A stretch of DNA of 64,000 bases from the NCBI RefSeq assembly GCF_000152625.1, contig NZ_CH724156.1:256966-320965 (forward strand), in the 5' to 3' direction. Positions 53,066 to 62,035 of the stretch are shown one piece after another. Each line of letters starts with the position of its first letter. The first letter of the stretch is position 1. The notes beneath the pieces were generated by a model. That model ran no database searches. It was not told where the DNA came from and was given only the letters and a program-made list of their open reading frames with translations. This stretch comes from Roseovarius nubinhibens ISM. GTDB lineage: Bacteria; Pseudomonadota; Alphaproteobacteria; Rhodobacterales; Rhodobacteraceae. The position numbers and the translations under genes are program-made.

Positions 53066-54427
53066 TCAGCAAAGCCCCGCCGCCTCCGTCACCGCCTCCA
53101 CCGCCGCCGCCACATGATCGAGCGCCGTCCAGAGATCCTCTTCGGCGATCACCAAAGGCGGCGACAGGGTGAGCACATTGCCCGCGCTGATCTTGAAACT
53201 TACCCCAGCCGCGAGACTGCGGTAATAGATCTGCTCGGCCAAACCCGGCGCCGGCACCCGCCCCTCCCGGTCGCGGACAATCTCCACCCCGAACATGAGA
53301 CCCCGCCCGCGAATATCACCGACACTCGCCAGCCCCGAGAGACGTTCGCGCAACCGCGCCTGCGCCGCCTCCCCAAGCCGCGCCGCCCGCGCCACGAGAT
53401 CCTCCTCCTCGATCACCTCCAATGTCGCCAGCGCCGCCCGCGCCGTCACCGGGTTCTTCTCATGGGTGTAATGCCCGATGGCAAACTCCCCGCACACATC
53501 GAGGTCCCGCCGCGCCAGCACCGCCGCGATCGGCAACACCCCGCCCCCCAGCGCCTTGCCCAGCGTCACGATATCCGGCGTGATCCCGTCATGCTCAAAG
53601 GCAAACATCTCCCCCGTCTTGCCAAGCCCGGTGGGGATTTCATCCATGATCAACAGCGCCCCATGCCGGTGACAGGCCGCCTGCACCGCCTGCCAATAGC
53701 CCGGCGGCGGCACCACCGGCACCGCCCGCATCGGCTCGGCAATCACCGCCGCCACATCGCCCTCGCGCGCGAGCACATACTCGACCATCTTGGCACAGGC
53801 GAGACCACAGGCCTCCGGCCCCGGATGCCCATAGGCACAGTGATAGCAATGAAACGGCGCCACATGCTCGGCCCCGGGCAGAAGCGGCCCGGCGATATGG
53901 CTGCGAAAGGTCGCCTCGCCGCCGACACTGGCCGCGCCAAACCCCGCGCCATGAAACGCATCCCAGAAACTCAGCGTCTTGAACCGCCCCGTCGCCGCCC
54001 GCGCAATCTTGAGAGCCACCTCATTGGCGTCCGACCCGCCGGTGGTGAAAAGAACCTTGCTGAGATCCCCCGGTGCCACCGCCCCGAGCTTTTCGGCCAG
54101 CGCCACCGCCGGCTCATTGGTGAACCGCCGCGGCGCAAAGGGCAGCGCGTCGAGCTGGTCCTTGATGGCCGCAATGACCTTCGGATGCCCATAGCCCAGA
54201 TGGTGCACGGAATTGCCATGGAAATCCATGTAGCGCCGCCCCTCAAGATCCTCGATCCAGATCCCCTCGGCCCGCGCGATGGTGCTGACACAAGGGCTCG
54301 ACAGGCTCTGGTGCAGGAACGCCTCGGCATCGCGCGCGATGAGCGCCGCCCCCGGCCCCGCCCCTTGCGCCCGCGCCCAGGCGGCCCGCGCCTCAGACCG
54401 GTTGTCTTCGCCCTCGACATGCTGCAT
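53066..54427 (-). CDS. pbfA: (R)-1-hydroxy-2-aminoethylphosphonate ammonia-lyase (PbfA), class III aminotransferase fold
   Basis: PLP enzyme of 453 residues. Fold markers of class III aminotransferases are present: FTTGGSDANEVALKIARAAT (about residues 120-139), IMDEIPTGLGKTG with the PLP aspartate, and the PLP lysine in TLGKALGGG (about residue 290). Its position as the last gene of phnW-phnA-phnY identifies it as PbfA, which eliminates ammonia from the hydroxylated analogue of 2-aminoethylphosphonate and gives phosphonoacetaldehyde. An ordinary omega-aminotransferase cannot be excluded from sequence alone. Confidence 0.82.
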   Translation of the reverse strand: MQHVEGEDNRSEARAAWARAQGAGPGAALIARDAEAFLHQSLSSPCVSTIARAEGIWIEDLEGRRYMDFHGNSVHHLGYGHPKVIAAIKDQLDALPFAPRRFTNEPAVALAEKLGAVAPGDLSKVLFTTGGSDANEVALKIARAATGRFKTLSFWDAFHGAGFGAASVGGEATFRSHIAGPLLPGAEHVAPFHCYHCAYGHPGPEACGLACAKMVEYVLAREGDVAAVIAEPMRAVPVVPPPGYWQAVQAACHRHGALLIMDEIPTGLGKTGEMFAFEHDGITPDIVTLGKALGGGVLPIAAVLARRDLDVCGEFAIGHYTHEKNPVTARAALATLEVIEEEDLVARAARLGEAAQARLRERLSGLASVGDIRGRGLMFGVEIVRDREGRVPAPGLAEQIYYRSLAAGVSFKISAGNVLTLSPPLVIAEEDLWTALDHVAAAVEAVTEAAGLC

Positions 54428-54526
54428 CCCGCGCTCCCCCTAGAAATCGGCGCTTCTTCTGGCCCGAAATATCCCCGCCGGAGGCACGGGGGCCGCCCGG
54501 CCCCCGTCTCCCTGATCCAACCCCGC

Positions 54527-55987
54527 TCAGCGCGGCCAGGGCAGCGAATAGGTCTTCACATTGGTGAAGAATTTCATCGCCTCGAGAACGCCTTCCTTGA
54601 CGCCATTGCCGCTGTCCTTGATGCCCCCGAAAGGTGACATCTCGATGCGATAGCCCGGCTGCTCCCAGATGTTGCAGGTGCCCACGTTCAACCCGTTGAT
54701 ATAGGCAATCGCCCGGTTGAGATCATTGGTGCAGACGCCAGAGCTGAGCCCAAAGGGCGTGCCATTGGAAATCTTCATCACCTCGGCATCGTCATCGGGC
54801 ACCCGCACGATGGGCACGATCGGGCCAAAGGTCTCTTCCATGACCAATTCGCTCTCATGCGGCACCCGGTCGACCACGATCGGCGGCAAGAGCGCGCCCT
54901 CGCGCCCCGGATGATAGAGGATCTCGGCCCCCTGCTCTTGCGCCATATAGACCCGCTTTTCAAACAGCTCCGCCGCCTCGGCATGGATCACACAGCCGAG
55001 CTGCGTCTCGGGATCCTGCGGATCGCCAAAGCGAATGGCCTTGGCCTTCTCCACCACCATCGGCACGAAGCGGTCGGCCACGCTCTCCTGCACGAGGATG
55101 CGCTTCACCGCCGTACAGCGCTGCCCCGAATTGCCACAGGACCCGGCCACCGCCAGCGTCGCCGCCTTCTCGAGATCGGCATCGCTCAGATCATTGCAGA
55201 CGATCAACGGGTCATTGCCGCCAAGCTCGAGCGCCGTGCGCTTATAGCCCGCCTTCTCAGCGATCATCTTGCCCACCGGCACGCCGCCGGTAAAGGTGAT
55301 GATGTCGATGTTCTCATTGGTCACCATCTCGTCGCCAATATCCTTGGGCCAGCCGGTGACGATCTGGAACATCTCATGCGGAAGCCCCGCCTCATAGAGA
55401 ATATCCGCCAGCGCAATCGCCGTGAGCGGGGTCAGCTCGGTGGGCTTGCACACCACGCAATTGTTGGTGGCAATGGCGGGCGCAATCTTGTGGCTCACCA
55501 TGTTGAGCGGATGGTTGAACGGCGTGATCGCACTGATCGCGCGCACCGGCTCGCGCATGGTATAGATCTTGCGGTCCTTGCCCTGCGGGGTCAGGTCACA
55601 GGAAAACACCTCGCCATCGTCGAGAATGGCCATCTGCCCGGCCAGCGTGAACACATCATAGGCCCGCCCCGTCTCATAGAGCGCATGCTGATGACAGATG
55701 CCCAGCTCCAGCGTGAGCCATTTCGCCAGCCAGTCGCGCCGCTCGCGGATCAGCTCGGCGGCGCGAAACAGGATCTGCTGCCGCTCATAGCGGGTAAAGC
55801 TCGGCTTGTAATTCGCCGCGATCTCAAAGGCGCGGGCGGCATGTTCGGCCCGCCCTGCCGGCACCGTGCCCACCACCTCATTGGTATAGGGATAGCGCAC
55901 CTCGATCACCTCGTCGGTGAACACCACCTCGCCACCGATCCGCATGCCTTCGTGACGCAGCTCATCCTTGCTCATCTGTCCATCCAT
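54527..55987 (-). CDS. phnY: Phosphonoacetaldehyde dehydrogenase
   Basis: Aldehyde dehydrogenase superfamily enzyme, 486 residues, oxidising phosphonoacetaldehyde to phosphonoacetate with NAD. The catalytic cysteine is in [11 protein letters not shown] (about residue 290); the glutamate in [11 protein letters not shown] and the proton-relay asparagine in [12 protein letters not shown] are present. An AAGGGGG site precedes the ATG. The gene lies 12 nt after phnA and is flanked by phnA and pbfA, which fixes the substrate better than sequence alone. Confidence 0.93.
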   Translation of the reverse strand: MDGQMSKDELRHEGMRIGGEVVFTDEVIEVRYPYTNEVVGTVPAGRAEHAARAFEIAANYKPSFTRYERQQILFRAAELIRERRDWLAKWLTLELGICHQHALYETGRAYDVFTLAGQMAILDDGEVFSCDLTPQGKDRKIYTMREPVRAISAITPFNHPLNMVSHKIAPAIATNNCVVCKPTELTPLTAIALADILYEAGLPHEMFQIVTGWPKDIGDEMVTNENIDIITFTGGVPVGKMIAEKAGYKRTALELGGNDPLIVCNDLSDADLEKAATLAVAGSCGNSGQRCTAVKRILVQESVADRFVPMVVEKAKAIRFGDPQDPETQLGCVIHAEAAELFEKRVYMAQEQGAEILYHPGREGALLPPIVVDRVPHESELVMEETFGPIVPIVRVPDDDAEVMKISNGTPFGLSSGVCTNDLNRAIAYINGLNVGTCNIWEQPGYRIEMSPFGGIKDSGNGVKEGVLEAMKFFTNVKTYSLPWPR

Positions 55988-55999
55988 CTTGGGTCCCCC

Positions 56000-57247
56000 T
56001 TACTGCGCCGCCGCCATGGTGGCATAGAAAAACGCATCGAAATTGCGCAACTGCTCCGGCTGGTCCGGCAGGTCCAGCACCCGGTTCACGATAAAGGGAA
56101 CCTCCTGTTCGGTCAGCCCCCCATGGCTGCGCAGCGGCTCCTTGAGCGCGGCAAGGTCATGCCGCTCCTCGCTGGTGCCGATGCAGATATTCTCACCCGA
56201 GATCATCACGATATCGCCGATCCGGTCGCCCGGCAGATCAAACCGCCGCATCGCCTCGGCCTTGTCCACCACGAGGATCAGCTCCTCGCGCGCCGCCAGC
56301 CGCTCGATGATCGCGCCCAGGTCACAGCCCTCGGGCAGATAGGCCGTGGCAAAAGACCCCAGCGCCCCGTGATGCACCACGTAAGGGTCGGTGATTGGCA
56401 GGATCACCCGCGCCTCTCCCGCGCCGAGCCACTCATCGAGAAGGCTCTGCACATAGATCACATTGGGGCTGCCATCGGAATGATGCTTGGGCTTCATGCC
56501 ATGATCCGCCGTCACCACGATCGCCGCACCGAGCGCGTCGAGCTCGGTGAGATAGCGGTCGAACATCTCATAGAAGGCCTTGGCCTCGGGCTGCTCGGGG
56601 GCGAACTTGTGCTGAATGTAATCGGTGGTGGTGAGATACATCACATCCGGCTGCCACTCTTTCAAAAGCTTGACGCCCGCGGCAAAGACGAACTCCGACA
56701 GATCGGCGGAATAGACCTCGGGCTGCGCCATGCCGAGCCAGCTGCTCGCCGCCGCCTGCCCATGTTCCGCTTCGGTGGTGCTGTCGGCCCGCTCGGCCGA
56801 GAAACATTTCGCCCGGCCCTCGTCGAATTTCAGACCCGCGCCCAACAGCGCCCGCAGCTTGTCCTTGGCGGTGACCACAGCCACCCGCGCGCCCGCGTCG
56901 TAAAAGGACTGAAACACCGTCGGCGCCCGCAGGAAACGCACATCATTCATCATCACCTCTTCACCGGTCTCCGGATCAATGAGGTAATTGCCGCAAATCC
57001 CATGCACCTTGGGCGGCTGCCCCGTCGCAATGCTGAGATTGTTGGGATTGGTAAAGCTCGGGATCACCGAATGCGCCAGCCGATCCGTGCCGGTCTCGCG
57101 CATCCGCTTGAGCGTCGGCATCAGCCCGTCCTCGATGGCCCGGTCCAGATACTCCGGCTCGCACCCGTCGAGACAGATGGCAATGGCAGGCACTTTCGGC
57201 GTCGCATAGACGCGGGCATTGGCCTCGACAGGGGTTTGAATGGTCAT
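56000..57247 (-). CDS. phnA: Phosphonoacetate hydrolase
   Basis: Zinc-dependent C-P hydrolase of the alkaline phosphatase superfamily, 415 residues, splitting phosphonoacetate into acetate and phosphate. Metal and nucleophile residues are visible: D in AICLDGCEPEY (near residue 30), T in SFTNPNNLSIATG (near 65), D and H in TTTDYIQHKF (near 210), DH in TADHGMKPKHH (near 252), and a later H in RSHGGLTEQEVP. The start at 57247 is chosen because the upstream extension is unlike the family. It is the final step of the phnW-Y-A route. Confidence 0.94.
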   Translation of the reverse strand: MTIQTPVEANARVYATPKVPAIAICLDGCEPEYLDRAIEDGLMPTLKRMRETGTDRLAHSVIPSFTNPNNLSIATGQPPKVHGICGNYLIDPETGEEVMMNDVRFLRAPTVFQSFYDAGARVAVVTAKDKLRALLGAGLKFDEGRAKCFSAERADSTTEAEHGQAAASSWLGMAQPEVYSADLSEFVFAAGVKLLKEWQPDVMYLTTTDYIQHKFAPEQPEAKAFYEMFDRYLTELDALGAAIVVTADHGMKPKHHSDGSPNVIYVQSLLDEWLGAGEARVILPITDPYVVHHGALGSFATAYLPEGCDLGAIIERLAAREELILVVDKAEAMRRFDLPGDRIGDIVMISGENICIGTSEERHDLAALKEPLRSHGGLTEQEVPFIVNRVLDLPDQPEQLRNFDAFFYATMAAAQ

Positions 57248-57263
57248 CGCTTTGTCCTTTTCC

Positions 57264-58448
57264 TCACGCGGCCAGCTTGGCGCGTTCTTCCAACGCGGCG
57301 GCAGGCGGGGCAGCGCTCGCCACGCCCATCTCCGCCAATGTTTCTTTCGCGGCACGCACCACCTGCCGCATCACATGCTCGTCCATCTGCCCGATACAGC
57401 CGATGCGAAAGCTCTCCACCACGGTGAGCTTGCCGGGATAGATGATAAACCCCTTGGCCTTCATCAGCTCGTAAAACCGGTCAAAGACGAATTTCTCATC
57501 CGCCGGACAGAAAAACGTGACGATGATCGGGCTGAGCCAGCGCTCGGCCAGAAGCGTCTCAAAGCCGAGCTCCCGCATCCCCTCGACCATCACATCGCGG
57601 TTGCGGGCATAGCGCGCGCCGCGCCCGGCGACACCGCCCTCCGCCTCATGCTGCCGCAGCGCCTCGAGAAAGGCCGCCACCACATGGGTCGGCGGCGTGA
57701 ACCGCCACTGCCCGGTCTTTTCCATATGCGCCCATTGCGCCTCCACATCGAGGCTGAGCGAATGCGAATTGCCCGCCGCCCGCTGCAACGCCTCCTTGCG
57801 CGCGATGACAAAGCCGAACCCCGGCACGCCTTCGATACATTTATTGGCCGAGCTGACCATCGCCTCATAGCGGATCTCCCAGGGCCGCAGCCCCAGCGCC
57901 CCAAAGGCCGACATGCTGTCGATGAGCAATTCCCGCCCCGCCGCATAGGTCGCGGCCGAAATCTCTTCCACCGGGTTGAGAATGCCGGAACTTGTCTCGC
58001 AATGAATGGCGAGCACATGGGTGATCGCCGGGTCCGCCTCGAGGATCGCACTCACCTCGGCGCCGCGCGGCGGCAGGTAATCCCCCTTGTCGAGCAGATG
58101 AAAATCGCGCCCCAGATATTCCATCGTCTTCGCCGCCCGAAGCCCATAGGCCCCATTGGCCAGCACCAGAACCTTGCCATCGCGCGGCACGAAGGAGCCG
58201 AGCATCGCCTCGACGCAATAGCTGCCCGAGCCTTGGATCGGCACACAGTCGAACGCCTCCGACCCCGGCCCCAACAGCGCCAAGAGCCGCTTGCGCATCT
58301 CCGCCGTCATCGCGCGGAAATCGCCATCCCAACTGCCCCAATCGCGCATCATCGCCTCTTTCGTGGCATAGGAGGTGGTCAGCGGCCCGGGCGTGAGCAG
58401 ATAGGGCTCGTTCAGGCGGGGCGGGTCAATCCGTGGTCCTTGCGTCAT
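57264..58448 (-). CDS. phnW: 2-aminoethylphosphonate-pyruvate transaminase
   Basis: First step of AEP degradation: AEP plus pyruvate gives phosphonoacetaldehyde and alanine. It has 394 residues from the ATG at 58448 (GGGAG upstream); an ATG 24 nt earlier is possible. The class V aminotransferase features are LLTPGPLTTS (near residue 18), PIQGSGSYCVEAML, HCETSSGILNPVEEI, the PLP-binding aspartate in LIDSMSAFGAL and the PLP lysine in SSANKCIEGVPGFGFV (near 190). It leads the four-gene operon and is divergent from the LysR gene. Confidence 0.94.
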   Translation of the reverse strand: MTQGPRIDPPRLNEPYLLTPGPLTTSYATKEAMMRDWGSWDGDFRAMTAEMRKRLLALLGPGSEAFDCVPIQGSGSYCVEAMLGSFVPRDGKVLVLANGAYGLRAAKTMEYLGRDFHLLDKGDYLPPRGAEVSAILEADPAITHVLAIHCETSSGILNPVEEISAATYAAGRELLIDSMSAFGALGLRPWEIRYEAMVSSANKCIEGVPGFGFVIARKEALQRAAGNSHSLSLDVEAQWAHMEKTGQWRFTPPTHVVAAFLEALRQHEAEGGVAGRGARYARNRDVMVEGMRELGFETLLAERWLSPIIVTFFCPADEKFVFDRFYELMKAKGFIIYPGKLTVVESFRIGCIGQMDEHVMRQVVRAAKETLAEMGVASAAPPAAALEERAKLAA

Positions 58449-58531
58449 CTGCGGCTCTCCCAAAGGCGGCATCTGCCCCCTCTCATGCCCCAGCGCGAAA
58501 TATATGTGAAATTCCTAATTCAGATGGTTAT

Positions 58532-58546
58532 ATAGGCTGAACCTAT
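58532..58546. promoter_or_regulatory. Inverted repeat between phnW and its LysR regulator
   Basis: ATAGG-N5-CCTAT, in an AT-rich intergenic stretch (58490-58546) that also contains AAATTCCTAATT, a T-N11-A-like arrangement. It lies 13-27 nt before the LysR start and about 85-100 nt before phnW. It is a reasonable site for autoregulation. Confidence 0.5.
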
Positions 58547-58558
58547 GGAACGCCTGCC

Positions 58559-59437
58559 ATGCGCTACTCACAGCTCCGCGCCTTTCACCATGTCGCCCGC
58601 TTGGGCGGCTTTTCCCGCGCCGCCGAGGCGCTCCTGATCACCCAGCCCGCCATCTCCGAACAGGTGCGCAAGCTCGAGACCGATCACGACGTGCTGCTCT
58701 TTCACCGCGACCGCCGCAAGGTCCGGCTCACCCGCGCTGGCGAAGAGCTCTTTCGCATGACCAAGCAATTCTTCGAGACCGAACATCAGATCGGCGAATA
58801 TCTCTCGGAATCCCGCGCCGCCATCGAGGGCGAGCTGCGCATCATCGCCGACGCCGCCCACCATATCACCGACGCGCTGAGCCGCTTTCGCAAACGCTAC
58901 CCCGCCGTCCGCGTCACCCTGAGCGCTGGCAACACCGAGGACATCCTCGCCGCCCTGCGCAGCTATGACGCGGAAATCGGCGTCGTCGGCAGCCCGCCCC
59001 AAGGCAGCGACATGGACACGCTCGATCTCTCGACCACCGATATCGTGGCCTTCTGCGCCCGCGATTTCCTGCCCGACAGCACCACCACGCTGCGCTTTGA
59101 CGCGCTCCGCGAGTTGCCGCTGATTTTCCGCGAACAGGGCTCGAAAACCCGCGCCAAACTGGTGGATGAGGCAACGCGCCGCAAACTGCGCCTGACCCCT
59201 GCCATCACCGCCGAGGGCCGCGAGGCGGTGCGCGAACTGGTGGCCTCCGGCGCCGGCATCGGCTTTGTCAGCAACGCGGAATACCGGCCCGACGACCGGC
59301 TCCGCCTGCTGCGCCTCACCGATGCCGACCTGACCATGACCGAGGTGATGGTGCACCTGACCCAGCGCCGCGACGTCAAGGTCATCCGCGCCTTCATGGA
59401 GATCATGCGCAGCGCGCCCGAGGCCGATACCCCCTAG
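58559..59437 (+). CDS. LysR family regulator of the phosphonate operon
   Basis: DNA-binding regulator of 292 residues. The winged helix-turn-helix is at residues 1-60 (MRYSQLRAFHHVARLGGFSRAAEALLITQPAISEQVRKLE), followed by the effector domain (LRIIADAAHHITDALSRFRKRYPAVRVTL; PLIFREQGSKTRAKL). It is divergent from phnW with an 110-bp shared region, the classical arrangement for a LysR activator. The ligand is probably AEP or phosphonoacetaldehyde; this is inferred from position. Confidence 0.9.
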   Translation: MRYSQLRAFHHVARLGGFSRAAEALLITQPAISEQVRKLETDHDVLLFHRDRRKVRLTRAGEELFRMTKQFFETEHQIGEYLSESRAAIEGELRIIADAAHHITDALSRFRKRYPAVRVTLSAGNTEDILAALRSYDAEIGVVGSPPQGSDMDTLDLSTTDIVAFCARDFLPDSTTTLRFDALRELPLIFREQGSKTRAKLVDEATRRKLRLTPAITAEGREAVRELVASGAGIGFVSNAEYRPDDRLRLLRLTDADLTMTEVMVHLTQRRDVKVIRAFMEIMRSAPEADTP

Positions 59438-61065
59438 CGGTTGTCCTCTTGGATAAGCTCGGCCGCCCGCTCGCCCACCATGATCGACGGCGCATTGGTG
59501 TTGGCGGTGGGGATGATCGGAAAGATCGACGCATCCGCCACCCGCAGCCCCCGGACCCCATGCACCCGCAGCCGCGTGTCGACCACCGCCTGATCCGGGT
59601 CGCGCCCCATCCGGCAGGTGCCGCTGGGGTGGAACACCGTCCAGCCGGTCGAACGCGCATAATCGAGAAGGGCGTCGTCATCCGCCAGCGCCTCGCCGGG
59701 GAAAAGCTCGGCCGAAATCACCTCGCGCATCGCCTTGCTCGCCGCGATCCGCCGCACCAGCTTGAGCCCCGCCACCATCAACTCGCAATCATGATCGGTG
59801 CTGAGATAGTTGGGATGGATCTCCGGCGCCGCCATCGGATCGGGGCTGGTGATTCCGAGATGCCCTTCGCTCGTCGGCCGGCACGGGTTGAACCCCATGA
59901 GAAACCCGGGAAACGGATCGGGCGCCATCAACGGCCGCTTGCCCACCGGCGCGCGGGTATAGGAGACCGGCGAGAAATAAAGCTGCACATCAGGCCGCCC
60001 GGTCCCCTCGCGCAGCCGCACAAAGCCGCCGCCCTGATTGACGCTGAGGCTGAGCGGCCCGCCGCGCGTCATCACATATTGCAGCCCGACCCGCGCCCGC
60101 CCGAGCCAGGGTCGCAGCACCTGGTTGAGCGTCGGCACCGTCGCCCGATAGAGATTGTCGGCCCCGAGATGATCCTGCAAATGCCGCCCAACCCGCGGCG
60201 CATGATGGTTGAGCTCGATCCCGAGGCTCGCCAGATGCCCGCCGTCGCCAATGCCCGAATGCTGCAAGATCGCCGGGCTCATCACCGCCCCGGCGGCGAG
60301 GATCACCTCGCGCCGCGCCCGCGCCACCCGCTCGACACCCTTCTGACGATAGACGACCCCGGTGGCCCGCCCCTCTTCGATCACCACCCGCAGCACATGC
60401 GCATGTTTCTCGAGCGCCACGTTGCGCCGCTTGGCCGCGCCGCGCAGGTAACATTGGTTGGTCGAGGCCCGGAACCCTTTGCGCGTGTTGATCTGATAGA
60501 TCGACACGCCTTCCATGTCCTCGCCATTGTAATCGCTGTTGAACGGGATGCCCGCCTGCTGTGCGCCCTGCAGATACTGCTCACAGATCGGGTGCATCCG
60601 GTCTTCGATCCGCTCGACCGAGACCTTGCCGCCGCGTCCGCGCACCGGGCTGTCCTCGCCCTGCCAATCCTCGATCTTGCGGAACACCCGCGCCACCTCG
60701 TCCCAGCGCCATTCCGGCGCATCGGCCTGGGCCGCCCAATCGTCGTAATCCTCGCGATGCCCGCGCGCCCAGACCATCGCATTGATGGCGCTCGAGCCGC
60801 CGACAACCTTGCCGCGCGGCCAATAGCTCTGCCGCCCCTTGAGCCCCTCGATGGGCTGGGTGGTGAATTTCCAGTTGATGCGCTTGTCGTAGAACGCCTT
60901 GCCATAGCCGATGGGCATCCGGATCCACGGGCTGAGGTCATGCCCCCCGGCCTCCAGCACCAGAACCCGCGCCGTGCCATCCTCGCTCAGCCGATCCGCC
61001 AGCGGCGCGCCCGCCGATCCAGCCCCCACCACGATATAGTCGAATTCCATCTCTGCGCTGCCCAT
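59434..61065 (-). CDS. GMC family FAD-dependent oxidoreductase (choline dehydrogenase-like)
   Basis: FAD enzyme oxidising an alcohol, 543 residues from the ATG at 61065 (an ATG at 61050 is also possible). The FAD motif DYIVVGAGSAGAPLADRL is near residue 8; GKVVGGSSAINAMVWARG (near 85) is GMC signature 1 and ILAAGAVMSPAILQHSGIG signature 2. The catalytic histidine is in VFHPSGTCRMG and the asparagine in TANTNAPSIMVG. It is convergent with the LysR gene, overlapping by 4 nt, and is not in the phn operon. Choline is the textbook substrate; a role with a phosphonate alcohol is speculative. Confidence 0.88.
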   Translation of the reverse strand: MGSAEMEFDYIVVGAGSAGAPLADRLSEDGTARVLVLEAGGHDLSPWIRMPIGYGKAFYDKRINWKFTTQPIEGLKGRQSYWPRGKVVGGSSAINAMVWARGHREDYDDWAAQADAPEWRWDEVARVFRKIEDWQGEDSPVRGRGGKVSVERIEDRMHPICEQYLQGAQQAGIPFNSDYNGEDMEGVSIYQINTRKGFRASTNQCYLRGAAKRRNVALEKHAHVLRVVIEEGRATGVVYRQKGVERVARARREVILAAGAVMSPAILQHSGIGDGGHLASLGIELNHHAPRVGRHLQDHLGADNLYRATVPTLNQVLRPWLGRARVGLQYVMTRGGPLSLSVNQGGGFVRLREGTGRPDVQLYFSPVSYTRAPVGKRPLMAPDPFPGFLMGFNPCRPTSEGHLGITSPDPMAAPEIHPNYLSTDHDCELMVAGLKLVRRIAASKAMREVISAELFPGEALADDDALLDYARSTGWTVFHPSGTCRMGRDPDQAVVDTRLRVHGVRGLRVADASIFPIIPTANTNAPSIMVGERAAELIQEDNR

Positions 61066-61213
61066 CCCTGTCGTGGCCCCCTTGTCATGGCCCCTGTCAT
61101 GGCGATCCCCGTCGCCTGTCGTACCGCGCATCGTTAGGCAGGAGACGGGGGGCATTCAATCAAAGAAACGACGGTTAACGCGACGATTCTTGGCGCCAGG
61201 GCCTCAGAATCCA

Positions 61214-61258
61214 TACTGTCGCTTTGCCGACGCAATACCGACGTCCTGCCGACAGGGC
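61214..61258 (+). repeat. Dispersed repeat copy 3
   Basis: ACTGTCGC, 8 nt, CGCAATACCGACG, then TGCCGACAGGG 10 bp after the first ACCGACG. The spacing is the same as in copy 1 (11985-12030). On the minus strand it would read PVGRTSVLRR, but no real gene is visible. Confidence 0.65.
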
Positions 61259-61403
61259 ATTTTTGCGGCCCTTTCGCCCCTGTGACGGCTGGGTAAATAG
61301 GGCGCGCGCTGCCGGGAAAACGCTCACGGATTGTTACATCTTGCAAAATCGCGAGGGGTTGAACCTCTGACACAGGGATGTTACACGCAGCTGAGCGCGA
61401 AAA

Positions 61404-61423
61404 TTATTGAACAAATTCAATAA
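61404..61423. promoter_or_regulatory. 20-bp palindrome upstream of the small tandem genes
   Basis: TTATTGAA-caaa-TTCAATAA, perfect 8-bp arms around a 4-nt centre, in an AT-rich tract about 160 bp before the first 39-residue gene. It is a good operator candidate for an unidentified dimeric regulator. Confidence 0.6.
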
Positions 61424-61585
61424 CTCGCAATCCCTTCCTCAGACATGCACATGCGTTCTGCCAGCCATGCATTCATTGCATGAATTTTTTTCCGATTTTT
61501 AATTGCGCGTTAAGAAAAAGTAGCTATGTGGGGCTCAGAACGTAACAGTGTCCGATTGGTCAACCCATCAGCTCAGGAGGCAAAC

Positions 61586-61705
61586 ATGACACGCGATGAA
61601 CTGAACCGCGAACTTCGTATGCATAGTGCCACCTGGCAATCCGTGCTGGTGGTCTATGCCGGGATGGTCGGCGCACTGGTGCTCTCGGCGATGGCCATCG
61701 TCTAA
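61586..61705 (+). CDS. 39-aa small membrane protein, first paralogue
   Basis: Not recognised. It is 39 residues: a charged N-terminus (MTRDELNRELRMHSATWQ) followed by one hydrophobic helix to the C-terminus (SVLVVYAGMVGALVLSAMAI). AGGAGG lies 9 nt before the ATG. It shares 23 of 39 residues with the second paralogue 134 nt downstream, including TRD, HSA-WQ, VY and the C-terminal AIV. A terminator follows (61766-61797), so the two are at least partly separate units. Translation is supported by conservation between the paralogues despite different codons. Confidence 0.75.
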   Translation: MTRDELNRELRMHSATWQSVLVVYAGMVGALVLSAMAIV

Positions 61706-61765
61706 GCCAACCGTCTAGGCACAGGACCGGGGCCCTCGCGCCCCTCCCCCGACATCAACACGCAG

Positions 61766-61797
61766 AACGGCGCAGGGTATCCCCCACGCCGTTTTCT
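61766..61797 (+). terminator. Intrinsic terminator between the two small genes
   Basis: AACGGCG and CGCCGTT (7 bp) with an inner GGG/CCC, followed by TTCTCTTC. Confidence 0.75.
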
Positions 61798-61839
61798 CTT
61801 CTCTACATCCCCGAGGGGCTCTTCCCAAAGGAGGTCGCC

Positions 61840-61959
61840 ATGACCCGTGACCAACTCATCCGCGAAATGCGCATCCACAGCGCCAGCTGGCAGGCCGTGG
61901 CCATCGTCTATGGCGCCATTGTCGCGACGCTTCTGCTGACCGCTTCGGCCATCGTCTGA
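61840..61959 (+). CDS. 39-aa small membrane protein, second paralogue
   Basis: Not recognised. It is 39 residues, starting MTRDQLIREMRIHSASWQ, with a C-terminal helix (AVAIVYGAIVATLLLTASAI). The ribosome site AAAGGAGGT is ideal, 7 nt before the ATG, which indicates strong translation. The same length, layout and 23 identical positions as the first paralogue point to a tandem duplication. Its downstream neighbour is the convergent ABC transporter operon. Confidence 0.75.
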   Translation: MTRDQLIREMRIHSASWQAVAIVYGAIVATLLLTASAIV

Positions 61960-61987
61960 TCACACCCAACTGACTGACAGTAAACAG

Positions 61988-62015
61988 AAAAACGGGCACC
62001 CAACCGGGCGCCCGT
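61988..62015 (-). terminator. Intrinsic terminator of the minus-strand ABC operon
   Basis: ACGGGC and GCCCGT with inner CCC/GGG pairs; on the minus strand the last arm is followed by TTTTCTG. It also closes the second small plus-strand gene. Confidence 0.75.
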
Positions 62016-62035
62016 CCTGTTGTCTTGCTGGCTGA

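Larger units (their letters stand above)
61066..61585. other. Long intergenic region with repeat, palindromes and AT-rich tract
   Basis: About 520 bp without a credible gene; the short frames here lack ribosome sites. It holds the dispersed repeat copy 3 (61214-61258), two TGTTACA/TGTTACA-type direct repeats (near 61332 and 61379), an 8-bp-arm palindrome (61404-61423), and CATGCA-N5-TGCATG (61466-61482). The last 200 bp before the first small gene are clearly AT-richer than the rest of the window. Confidence 0.6.

Noticed and set aside
61134..61373. 79-residue minus-strand frame containing the dispersed repeat
   Set aside because: No ribosome site, no recognisable domain, and its only conserved part is the repeat itself.
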